64,000 nucleotides of DNA from assembly GCA_963763325.1 (NCBI GenBank), contig CAVXOL010000018.1, forward strand, positions 1 through 64,000, in the 5' to 3' direction. A program made the translations under genes and the position numbers. Position 1 is the first letter of the stretch, and each line of letters opens with the position of its first letter. Below, piece by piece: positions 29,210-37,566 of the stretch. Source of the DNA: JBBECJ01 sp963763325 (GTDB taxonomy: Bacteria; Chloroflexota; Chloroflexia; Thermomicrobiales; CFX8). A model generated the notes under the pieces. It had not been told where the DNA came from and did not search any database. It was given only the letters and a program-made list of their open reading frames with translations.

Positions 29210-30556
29210 ATGTCACGTCGACCATCGATTGCGGTCATCACGCTGGTGATCGTTGCGCTCGTAGGCGCGCTCGGCGTCTTCAACGCATCGGCCGCACCAC
29301 CAGTCGAGACCGACGCCAGTGAGGTATCGCATTGGAACCACGTCGCGGTGACGACGCTCGTCGCGATCCCGGGACCGAACGGCGGTGCGCCACCTGCCTT
29401 CCAGATCAACATGGGCATGGTACAGGGGGCTGTCTACGACGCGGTCAACGCGATCGGGCCGAAACAGCATCAGCCATATCTGCTCAACAAGCGTGCGGGT
29501 GCGACGGCGTCCATCGACGCTGCCGTCGCCACGGCCGCGTACGACGTGCTCTGAGCGCTCGTCTCGACCGCACCCGAGATCGCTCCGTTCCCGGGTCGTG
29601 CGGGACTCCTGAATACACTCGCCACGGAGTATGCAGCATCGCTCAACGCGATCGACAATAACGCCTTCAAACGGCAAGGTATCGCGATCGGGCACGCAGC
29701 GGCAGAGGCTATGCTCGACGCGCGAGCGGGCGACGGACGGTTCGGGCCGTCTGCGTGGGTGTCGAACCCCGCGCCCGGACACTGGCAGCCGCTCCTCAAT
29801 GCGGCCGGACAGCCGCTGCTCGACCCGACCCCGTGGGCGGGCAACGTGCGACCGTTTCTCATCGAAGGCTCGTCGCAGTTCCGCAGCGCGCCACCGCCCG
29901 CGCTCGACAGCGCGCAGTGGGCGGCTGAGTTCAACGAGGTCAAGGCCCTCGGCAGGGCTACGGGTTCGACCCGGACTGACGAGCAGACGTACATTGCCAG
30001 GTGGTGGCAGAGCGCACCGATTCTGAGTTGGAACGAAGTCGCCCGACAGCTCATCGCACGGACCGACCTCGACGCCGCCGACGCCGCGAGACTCCTCGCG
30101 CTCCAGAACCTGAGTGGGGCGGACGCGGCCATCAACTGCTGGAACGACAAGTACCACTTCGACTTCTGGCGGCCGTGGAACGCGATTCCACGCGCGTCGG
30201 AGGATGGGAACCCCGCCACGGATCCTGACGCAGCCTGGACGTCGCTCCTCACCGCGCCGTATCCCGAGTGGACCTCGGGACACAACTGCCTCGACGCGGC
30301 ACACGTCACCGTGCTGCGGATGTTCTTCGGCGACGACCCAGTCGGGGGGCCGTTCCAGATCACGAGCACGTTCGTGAATCCTGGAGGGCCGGCTGTGCGC
30401 ACGTTCGACACGTTCTCGCAGCCACTCGCCGAGCTCATCGAGGCACGCATCTGGGCGGGCCTCCACTACCGCAGCGCGGACGTGGAAGGCCAGCGGCTCG
30501 GGCGGAACGTGGCCAACTACGCGATCGCGAACTACTTCCTGCCAGTCGGCAACTGA
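29210..30556 (+). pseudogene. Secreted vanadium-dependent haloperoxidase-like protein with in-frame TGA
   Basis: A single frame of 448 codons broken only by TGA at 29552-29554 (codon 115). Signal peptide AVITLVIVALVGALGVFNAS; PAP2/haloperoxidase motifs KYHFDFWRPWNAI (about 320), TSGHNCLDAAH (about 356, the PSGHA-like vanadate loop) and LHYRSADVEGQRLGR (about 422). The family oxidises halides with peroxide. GGGGAG lies 4 nt before the ATG. Products as written would be a 114-residue stub, though an ATG at 29711 could restart a leaderless version. Only one lesion, so recent or a base error. Bases 28934-29209 show nothing else. Confidence 0.85.
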
Positions 30557-30571
30557 TCAGTCGTCATGGAG

Positions 30572-30594
30572 AAGGCCCGCTGGGAGCGGGCCTT
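30572..30594 (+). terminator. Intrinsic-type hairpin after the haloperoxidase gene
   Basis: 9-bp perfect stem AAGGCCCGC/GCGGGCCTT with a 5-nt loop, 15 bp past the stop. Bases 30595-30813 hold no gene. Confidence 0.7.
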
Positions 30595-30813
30595 GCTGGC
30601 CGTCGCGGCGGTTCTAATCGTTCGATGACATCGGGCAGCAGGCTATCGAGGAATCCGGCCGCGCGGGTGCTATCACCATGTGTCGCCCATGCGAACTGCC
30701 ATACCGCTCGGTGGCCAGTTCAGGCGGAATCGTTCGACGATCTCGTGTGACTCCTTGACCTATCGACTCCGAACGCGTCGGCGAGATGCGCGAACCAACG
30801 GCACCGTGGGCTC

Positions 30814-32492
30814 GTCTCACAAACGTCGCAGCGTCTTGCAAAAGGCGGTGACGCAGGCTGGTATTCCATACTATTCTGGCGCAGCTTGGCGTCTCGACCG
30901 CGTACCCACTGCTACGGAGAATGTCCCACCATGCTTGGCCCCGCCAAACGCCGCAGTCTCGACCATCCGATTGCCGTCTCCCTCGATGCCCTGGTTCCTG
31001 CCGATCACTTCTACCGCCATCTCGACGCCCACCTTGACCTGTCGTTCGTGCGCGACTGGGTCCGTGACGCCTATCCGAGTCTCGGGCGGCCCTCCATCGA
31101 TCCAGTCATCTTCTTCAAGCTCTACCTGGTCATGGTCTTCGAGGGCATCCGCTCCGAACGCCAACTCCTGGCGCTCGCCGCCGACCGCCTGAGCGTCCGC
31201 TGGTACCTTGGCTACGGTCTCGATGAGCCGTTGCCGGATGCCTCGACGCTGACGCGGCTCCGCCAGCGAGTCGGACAGCCGCTCTTCCGGCGCTTCTTCG
31301 AGCATGTGGTCGATCTGTGCGTCGAGGCTGGGCTCGTGTGGGGGCAGGAACTCCTGGCTGATGCGACGCGGGTACCGGCGAACGCCGACATCGACTCGCT
31401 CGTGCCACGACTGCGCGCGGTGGTCGATGGTGAACTGGTTGCACTCTTCGACGGCGACGAGGTCCCGACGACGAGCGACGCTGCAGATGGTGACGACGTG
31501 ACTGATTCAACGCGCTGGGATCTGCTGGAGGAGTGTCGGCTTGATCCTGGGCGACCCGCCACTGGCGCCTACGAGCGCATCTCCAGCCGGAAGATTAGCC
31601 GGACCGATCCCGACGCGACACCAATGACGATGCGTGACGGTCGCACCGTGCTCGGCTATCAGGACCATTACCTGGTCGATGGTGGCCGAGCGCGCATCAT
31701 CCTGCATGCCTTCGTCACGCCAGGCGAGGTCTCCGAAAGTCAGGTCCTCATCGACCAACTACGCCGGACCCTCTTTCGTCGCAAGCTGCGACCGCAGCGA
31801 CTCATCGCCGATGCCCGGTACGGGACCGGACGGAACGTCCGGGCAATTGAGGAACTGGGCATCCGCGCCTACGTGCCGCTGCACGAAGGCGATACCTCCT
31901 CTCCGTTCTACCGCCACACGCTGTTCACCTATGATGCCGAGCAGGATGTCTATCACTGTCCCCAGGGAACGGTGCTCAAATTCCGCCATCGTGATGACCA
32001 GCACGAACGCTGGCTGTATCGCGCCAACGCCTCGGCCTGCAATGCCTGTCCCTGCAAGTCGGCGTGCACCGTGAGCAGCCAAGGGCGACTCGTCGGGCGC
32101 TCGTTCCATGCCGAGTATCAGGAGCGGGTGCGCACCTATGCCGAGACGCCAGCCTTCGTGAAGGCGATGCGCAAACGGAGTGTGTGGGTCGAGCCGCTCT
32201 TCGCCGAAGCCAAGGACTGGCATGGACTGCGCCGGTTCCGGTTACGGGGACTGGACAACGTGAATATCGAGGCGTTGCTCATTGCCGCTGGTCAGAATCT
32301 GAAACGCTGGCTTGCTGCAAGCGGCTGGGGACGGCGCTGGGGACCGGCAGGATGCCTCGTGGTACCAACCGCACCGCCAGTCGTCTCCCCGCTGCTGAAG
32401 TGCATGCCGCGCTGATCACGGCGGGAGCGTGCGACACTGGCGGTCGTCACCGAGTGACCGACTTTTGCAAGACGCTGGTCGGTATTTGCGAC
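30814..32492 (+). mobile_element. IS1182-type insertion sequence, copy 2 (intact gene)
   Basis: Terminal inverted repeats: left 30814-30852 (GTCTCACA..., then AGCGTCTTGCAAAAG) and right 32454-32492 (inverted, ending ...GGTATTTGCGAC). The inner block AGCGTCTTGCAAAAG(G/T)CGGT is nearly perfect in both. Length about 1.68 kb. No target duplication seen. The transposase gene is uninterrupted, so this copy could be active and could mobilise the MITE at 20063-20230. Confidence 0.85.
30931..32415 (+). CDS. IS1182-family transposase
   Basis: A 494-residue DDE transposase. N-terminal DUF772-type region (PADHFYRHLDAHLDLSFVRD, GRPSIDPVIFFKLYLVMVFE, RLSVRWYLGYGLDEPLPDAS), central first Asp segment LLADATRVPANADID, second region HYLVDGGRARIILHAFVTPG and RLIADARYGTGRN, and a CxxCxxxxxC zinc-like cluster ACNACPCKSAC before the Glu segment VEPLFAEAKDWHGLRRFRLR. 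The ATG at 30931 is chosen because it aligns with copy 1; the frame extends to 30886. Confidence 0.93.
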   Translation: MLGPAKRRSLDHPIAVSLDALVPADHFYRHLDAHLDLSFVRDWVRDAYPSLGRPSIDPVIFFKLYLVMVFEGIRSERQLLALAADRLSVRWYLGYGLDEPLPDASTLTRLRQRVGQPLFRRFFEHVVDLCVEAGLVWGQELLADATRVPANADIDSLVPRLRAVVDGELVALFDGDEVPTTSDAADGDDVTDSTRWDLLEECRLDPGRPATGAYERISSRKISRTDPDATPMTMRDGRTVLGYQDHYLVDGGRARIILHAFVTPGEVSESQVLIDQLRRTLFRRKLRPQRLIADARYGTGRNVRAIEELGIRAYVPLHEGDTSSPFYRHTLFTYDAEQDVYHCPQGTVLKFRHRDDQHERWLYRANASACNACPCKSACTVSSQGRLVGRSFHAEYQERVRTYAETPAFVKAMRKRSVWVEPLFAEAKDWHGLRRFRLRGLDNVNIEALLIAAGQNLKRWLAASGWGRRWGPAGCLVVPTAPPVVSPLLKCMPR

Positions 32493-32549
32493 TCCACCTT
32501 ATGATGCCTGGCACTCGTCATTTTCCTTCTCCGAATACGGAGAGATGGT

Positions 32550-32591
32550 ATTGTCTCACAAGCTGGCGGACATGACGACTTCTGAGACAAT
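32550..32591. repeat. Short inverted pair with ATTGTCTCA ends
   Basis: 42-bp segment beginning ATTGTCTCACAAG and ending CTTCTGAGACAAT (12 of 13 bases complementary). Resembles the pair at 14476-14515. Lies between the IS1182-type and IS3-type elements. Confidence 0.45.
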
Positions 32592-32679
32592 GACTGACAT
32601 GCTCCCCGAAAAGTGGTCCAGCGATAATGAGACTCCCCCACGGTGTTGACCTGCCCCCCAGATTGGTCCACCTGACGGG

Positions 32680-33519
32680 TTAGTCGGCCGCCTTCTCAAG
32701 CGGTTCCCAACTGGCCAGCACAGCTCTCGGAGTCCGCTGTTGCAGCGACCGGTGGGGCCGTTCCTCGTTGTACTCGACGCGCCAGGCTTCGATCACCTCC
32801 TTCGCCTCGGCAAGCGTTTCAAACCAATGCTGATCGAGACACTCGGCCCGAAAGTGTCCGTTGAAGGACTCGACGTAGGCATTGTCCGTCGGTTTTCCCA
32901 GCCGAGAGAACTCCAGCGTGACCTGGTTTCGATACGCCCACGCATCCAATGCCTTCGAGATGAACTCCGGGCCATTATCCACTGCAATGCGTTGCGGCAG
33001 GCCAGCGGTCTCCTTGAGCTGGGTCAGCACCTCGACCACCCGTGCTCCGGTAATCGACGTATCGACCTGAATGGCCGGGCTCACTCGACTCACGTTATCC
33101 ACTATCGTCATGACCCGGAAGCGCCGGCCGTCAACCAGGCTATCGGTCAGAAAGTCGATGCTCCAGCGTTCATTCGGCTGCTGTGCTGGGGGTGGAATCA
33201 CCCGCGGCAGGCTGACGCGCTTCTTGCGGTGCTTGGTCCGAATCGATAGCCCTTCTTGCCGATACAGCCGATACACCCGTTTGTGGTTGATCGGCCAGCC
33301 CTCGCGCCGTAAGAGCACGTGCAGGCGCCGGTAGCCGTAGCGAACACGAACGGCTGCCAACTCACGCAGCCGCTGCCGGAGCGGTGTCTGGTCTCTGGCT
33401 TGGCTTTGGTAGCGGTGACTAGAGCGCGCCACGCCCGCGACCTGACAGGCTCGTCGCTCACTGACACGATAGCCGACCCGAAAGAACTGCACGACCGCGC
33501 GTTTCTGGGCCGGCTTCAC
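32680..33519 (-). CDS. IS3-type transposase OrfB (integrase core)
   Basis: 279 residues with an HTH_21 region (RVRYGYRRLHVLLRREGW) and the rve integrase core: first Asp in NERWSIDFLTDSLVDGRRF, second in RIAVDNGPEFISKALD, Glu in DNAYVESFNGHFRAECLDQH, ending NEERPHRSLQQRTP. The GTG at 33519 overlaps the orfA stop (GTGA). A run of six A near 33524 is the likely -1 frameshift site that makes the OrfAB fusion. Confidence 0.93.
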   Translation of the reverse strand: MKPAQKRAVVQFFRVGYRVSERRACQVAGVARSSHRYQSQARDQTPLRQRLRELAAVRVRYGYRRLHVLLRREGWPINHKRVYRLYRQEGLSIRTKHRKKRVSLPRVIPPPAQQPNERWSIDFLTDSLVDGRRFRVMTIVDNVSRVSPAIQVDTSITGARVVEVLTQLKETAGLPQRIAVDNGPEFISKALDAWAYRNQVTLEFSRLGKPTDNAYVESFNGHFRAECLDQHWFETLAEAKEVIEAWRVEYNEERPHRSLQQRTPRAVLASWEPLEKAAD

Positions 33520-33782
33520 CAGTTTTTTCGGAGGGCCTCCTGCAGCATCTGCTTGTCGAGGGTGAGATCGGCCACCAACTGCTTGAGGCGACGGTTCTCG
33601 TCCTCAACCTGCCGCAGCCGACGGAGTTCGGCCACGCCCATCCCGGCGAACTTGCGCTTCCAACGGTAGAAGGTCTGCTCGGAGACGCCCAGCTTGCGGC
33701 AGACCTCGACGACCGGGGTCCCACCCTCGACTTGCCGCAATGCGGCGACAATCTGCTGCTCGGTAAACCGCGATGCTCGCAT
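33516..33782 (-). CDS. IS3-type transposase OrfA
   Basis: 88 residues: helix-turn-helix of the transposase_8 type (FTEQQIVAALRQVEGGTPVV, EVCRKLGVSEQTFYRWKRKF) followed by a leucine-zipper helix (LRQVEDENRRLKQLVADLTL). Complete and in the normal arrangement before orfB. Confidence 0.92.
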   Translation of the reverse strand: MRASRFTEQQIVAALRQVEGGTPVVEVCRKLGVSEQTFYRWKRKFAGMGVAELRRLRQVEDENRRLKQLVADLTLDKQMLQEALRKNW

Positions 33783-33851
33783 CCTGTTCCTCCGATCCGC
33801 GATCCGTCGATTTTAACGGTTCAGATGGACCAGGATTCGGGGAGCCGGTCA

Positions 33852-34466
33852 CGGGTTGCTGACGTTGATGCAGCGCGTCTGCGCGAGATGCGCCGCGAAC
33901 TACATCGGCTGGGAAACTCGCTGAGCCCAACACTCGACTGGGGGAAAGATCAAGCGATCTGGTTTGTGCTCACTGATCGCACGCCGTTTATCTCGCCGAT
34001 CGAAGTCGAGGTTCACTGGGAGCGACGCTATACCTATGATCGTGCCTCGGTCGAGGTTCGGGCGCGTCGGATCTGGGTCTCCCAAGAGACCGTCGCCAAG
34101 GCCTATGGGCGGGCCCAGCGACGGCTCTTGGCTACGCCAAACCTCGACGCTGATGCTGTTGACGACGACCCTCTAAAGAACAAGCTGGAAGTGGATAACC
34201 GGCCAATTCCTGCGCGCAACTTGGAGGTGTTTGCGTTCGTCCGCGAGCGGATGAAGGCTGCCGGAAATCGGCCAGCGTGGAAGGACTTGCTCGAGGAGTG
34301 GAACAGCCGGCAGCGTGACCCCGATGATCGCTTTCCGAACCTGCATCGGTTACAAGAAGCGTACTCGCGAGCTCAGCAGCGGCTGGAGCATCCACGCTAC
34401 CTGGTTGCTGTCGAGCGTGCGCGCAAACGGCGTAGAAGGATCAAGCGTCAATCGACACCCTGCTGA
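33852..34466 (+). pseudogene. Hypothetical gene truncated at its 5' end by the IS3 element
   Basis: An open frame coming out of the IS end encodes about 200 residues (LREMRRELHRLGNSLSPTLD, IEVEVHWERRYTYDRASVEV, ARRIWVSQETVAKAYGRAQR), with a charged C-terminus (RARKRRRRIKRQ). No native start: the first ATG is at 33888. Not recognised. The segment WDLLEEW-like helices suggest a DNA- or RNA-associated protein, but that is a guess. Confidence 0.5.
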
Positions 34467-34506
34467 AGGGATGGGCAGTGCACCCTGACAACACCAATGT
34501 CAATGT

Positions 34507-34986
34507 CTGCACGCGTGCCCGTGCGGCTACTCCGGTGACCCGGTCCGCGAATGCACCTGCTCGGCTTCTGCCATCCAGCGCTACCAGAAGCGCATCTCCG
34601 GTCCACTGCTCGACCGGATCGACATCCACCTCGACGTGCCTCGGATCGAGTACGAGAAGCTCTCCGACAGCCGGTCGGGCGAACCTTCCTCCGCGATCCG
34701 TGCGCGGGTCGAAGCAGCCCGGGAGCGGCAGTCAAGCCGACTGAAGGGAACCGCGCTGCGCACCAATGCTGACATGGGTGCGAAAGAGGTCCAGCAACAC
34801 TGCTTCCTCGACAATGCCAGCGAAACACTGATGCGTTCGGCGATGCGCCAACTCCAACTCTCGGCACGCTCCTACCATCGCATCCTCAAGTTGTCCCGGA
34901 CGATCGCCGACCTGGCCTGTGAGGAGACGGTCCGCTCACACCATCTGGCGGAGGCTCTTCAATATCGACCGAGTGTCGCTACCTGA
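34507..34986 (+). pseudogene. comM: 3' fragment of a ComM/YifB Mg-chelatase-like gene
   Basis: Frame 1 encodes the C-terminal third of ComM/YifB: CPCGYSGDPVRECTCSASAI, QRYQKRISGPLLDRIDIHLD, and the C-terminal domain LSARSYHRILKLSRTIADLA with EALQYRP at the end. The N-terminal half with the Walker A motif is missing and no start codon belongs to the fragment. ComM is an AAA+ helicase used in natural transformation. It is one of several fragments piled up next to the IS3 element. Confidence 0.75.
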
Positions 34987-35362
34987 GTTCATCGTGTGGA
35001 ACGTCTCAGTCCTCTGACCTGCGCAGAGTGTGGCTCGATGGCCTTCAGATGCATGTGAGCCCCCGTGGAGTTACGAACGTGTTGCTAGGCAATGCCTGCC
35101 ACGTATCCTGCGTCAACTTCTCTCGACCCGTGACCGAAAGCATGGGGACTCCAACCGCACAGCGCGTATTGATGCCGCGCCGTCTTCCGCGCGGCACTGC
35201 TGAAATGACGCGACCACCCGCATGTTTGTGCACCGGTCTCTGGTATTCGAACCATATGTCGTGGCTCTTCTGAGCTAGAACGTCTCATCGGAAGTCGTCG
35301 CGGGTCCGGCATCATGGACGACCCCTCGCAATCGCGTGGGCTGGCTGCCGATGGGCGGACGG
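34987..35362. other. Intergenic stretch without a recognised gene
   Basis: About 375 bp between the comM fragment and the SulP gene. Short ORFs exist but none has a ribosome-binding site plus protein-like composition. It marks the change from the accessory to the core region. Confidence 0.5.
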
Positions 35363-37135
35363 TCAGGCCGGGTTGCTTGCCGATTCCTCCTGATCCCCTG
35401 CTTCTTCCCAGTCCACCCACTCGACCTCGTGTTCCTCAACGTAGCGGCGCACCGCGACCCCAATTGTCGGATAGAAGCGCTCGTGTCCGATGCTCTCGAC
35501 CAGGCCGAAGCGGCGCAAGCGGTCTTTGACAGGGTCCTTCAACTCGGCGAATGCGAGTTCGATGCCCTGGGCCTTCAGTTCGTCGTCGAGGGCGGCGAGC
35601 ATGTCAGCGGCGGTCGAGTCGAGGTCGGTGATCGGTTCAGCAGCGACCACAACCGTCTTGACGGGAACGGGGCTAGCCCGCACGGCCTCGACGATCCGCT
35701 CTCGGAAGATGGTCGCGTTCGCAAAAAAGAGTGGAGCGTCGAATCGATAGAGCAGCAGGCCAGGTATCTGCTTCGCCTCAGGGTAGCGTGTGAGATCGTG
35801 GTAGCCCTTAACGCCAGTGGCGCGTCCGAGCACCGCGTCGTAGGGATGCCACGCGCGCCACATGAAGGTCAGAACCGAGAGTCCGATCGCGATCCCGATT
35901 CCCCACAGGACGCCGAAGACGGCGACGCCACAGAAGCACGTCAGCGCGAGGACAAAGTCGGCGCGGTGGACGCGTGAGAGTCTGCGGAGTCCTGCCAGAT
36001 CGACCAGGCCAACCATCGCAGCAATCACAATCGCTGCCAGAACGGCGGTGGGCAGATTCCTGAAGAGTCCTTCGGCGAAGACGAGGACTCCTGCGAGGCT
36101 GACCGCGCCGACGAGGCAGGTGAGTTGGGTTTTCGCCCCAGCCGACTCGGCGACGGGTGTGCGCGACGAACTGCTGGAAATCGGGAAGCCCTGAAAGAGT
36201 CCCGTGGCCAGGTTGGCCGCGCCGAGAGCCCGGAGCTCCTGGTCCTGGTCGACGTGTACGCCATAGCGAGTGGCGTAGCTGCGGGACAGCACGCTCGTGT
36301 CGGTGAACGAGAGCAGCGCCAGCGCGAGCGCAGTTAGCGTCAGCTTGCCGAGATCGTTCGACTCAGGGTTCGGAACGGCGAACTCTGGGAGGCCACCAGG
36401 GATCGGGCCGACCGTCTCGATCGAGAGATCGAGCAGTTGAACTGCGAGAATCGTCACTACGACGACGATCAGAGCCGACGGGACGCGCGGCTCGATCTGG
36501 CGAGCCACTAACAGGAAGACGAGCGAACATCCGCCCACGACGAGCGAGGTGAGATCGGTGTCATCCAGGTTGCGCACCAGTCCGGTCAGGTCGTTGGCAA
36601 GCCCGCTACCGTCGACATCGATTCCGAGGAGACGTGGTAGCTGGCTGACGACGACACTGACGGCAATACCAGCGAGGTATCCGATCCGCACCGGTTTTGA
36701 GATAAGGTCTGTCAAGAACCCGAAACCCGCGATGCCACCAGCGATGCACATCACACCGACGAGAACCGCGAGGAGACCAGCCAGGACGACTCGTTCGCTG
36801 GTGTTGTCGCCGGCAATGGGGATGATTGCGGCGGCGACGACAGGCGCGACTGCGGAGTCCGGCGCGAGCACCAGGATACGTGACGGGCCCAGAATCACGT
36901 AGACGAGGAGCGGCACCATTGTCGCATAGAGACCATGGACGGCCGGGAGACCTGCGAGTTCAGCGTAGGCCATGCCCTGGGGAACCAGCAGGGCTGACAG
37001 GACGAGCCCCGCGACAAGATCGCCGCGAAGCCACGATCGCCGGTACTCCCGGATGACCGCGATCCCGGGCACCCAACGCGTGATAGTACGCCCTGGCGCT
37101 ATCGTCCGCGCTTGCGGCATCGCTAACCCCGCCAA
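35363..37135 (-). CDS. SulP-family anion transporter with STAS domain
   Basis: A 590-residue permease: SLC26/SulP transmembrane domain (SALLVPQGMAYAELAGLPAV, GPSRILVLAPDSAVAPVVAA, LARVSYATRYGV-like core SFTDTSVLSRSYATRYGVHV, GFPISSSSSRTPVAESAGAK) followed by a cytoplasmic STAS domain (YRFDAPLFFANATIFRERIV, DLDSTAADMLAAL). It transports sulfate, bicarbonate or similar anions; substrate not evident. Start at 37135 or the in-frame ATG at 37120. Stands alone at the left edge of the core region. Confidence 0.93.
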   Translation of the reverse strand: MAGLAMPQARTIAPGRTITRWVPGIAVIREYRRSWLRGDLVAGLVLSALLVPQGMAYAELAGLPAVHGLYATMVPLLVYVILGPSRILVLAPDSAVAPVVAAAIIPIAGDNTSERVVLAGLLAVLVGVMCIAGGIAGFGFLTDLISKPVRIGYLAGIAVSVVVSQLPRLLGIDVDGSGLANDLTGLVRNLDDTDLTSLVVGGCSLVFLLVARQIEPRVPSALIVVVVTILAVQLLDLSIETVGPIPGGLPEFAVPNPESNDLGKLTLTALALALLSFTDTSVLSRSYATRYGVHVDQDQELRALGAANLATGLFQGFPISSSSSRTPVAESAGAKTQLTCLVGAVSLAGVLVFAEGLFRNLPTAVLAAIVIAAMVGLVDLAGLRRLSRVHRADFVLALTCFCGVAVFGVLWGIGIAIGLSVLTFMWRAWHPYDAVLGRATGVKGYHDLTRYPEAKQIPGLLLYRFDAPLFFANATIFRERIVEAVRASPVPVKTVVVAAEPITDLDSTAADMLAALDDELKAQGIELAFAELKDPVKDRLRRFGLVESIGHERFYPTIGVAVRRYVEEHEVEWVDWEEAGDQEESASNPA

Positions 37136-37566
37136 CGTCTCATCGTGGCGCCTTCACCGGACGCGAGCGAGGCCCGGCCGCCCGCGTAGCATGTCCCTAT
37201 GGCCGTGACCTGTCAAGCGGCAAAGGTTTCAGCCTCGACTGCACGGTCTGTTCAGTGGACCCTGACGATGACGTCGATCAGGATCGAGGAGTTCGCCGAG
37301 CACAGACGGCCCGCGTTCGCCTTCCCAGGATACGGCCCTGAGCCTCGCAGTTCAGGTCGCACGTGGCGAAGCCCCGCGCCAAGTCCAGGCTGAAGAGTTT
37401 CCGCCAATGCTCCTCTGCGGAGGCGATCAATAGCGTCATCGCGCGAACGGTTCAGGCCGGAATCGACCGCGGTCGTTCGCCTGCGCCAACGGTCGTTTTC
37501 GTATCAGGATAGTGTTACCGATTGAGTCAGCGTCTGATTGGCACGCTCTCTCCGGGTCAGTTCCAG
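37136..37566. other. Intergenic region between sulP and purH
   Basis: About 430 bp. A 64-codon ORF (37199-37393, plus) lacks a ribosome-binding site and family resemblance. A palindrome CGACCGCGGTCG near 37465 could belong to a purH terminator. Confidence 0.4.

Larger units (their letters stand above)
32647..33851 (-). mobile_element. IS3-family (IS407-like) insertion sequence
   Basis: About 1.2 kb. Left end TGACCTGCCCCCCAGATTGG and right end, read inward, TGACCGGCTCCCCGAATCC; both continue with TGGTCCA. Carries overlapping orfA and orfB. A further similar end (TGACATGCTCCCCGAAAAGT, 32595) lies 52 bp outside the left end, so the exact left border could be either. No 4-bp target duplication recognised. 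It truncates the gene at 33852. Confidence 0.85.

Noticed and set aside
29552..29554. TGA read as selenocysteine or tryptophan
   Set aside because: No SECIS-like hairpin seen after it, no Cys or Trp expected there, and TGA is used as a normal stop throughout the window.
29213..30466. 417-codon minus-strand ORF opposite the haloperoxidase gene
   Set aside because: Composition is Arg/Glu-rich shadow of a high-GC gene; the plus strand carries all recognisable motifs.
37199..37393. 64-codon plus-strand ORF between sulP and purH
   Set aside because: No ribosome-binding site and no protein-like pattern.
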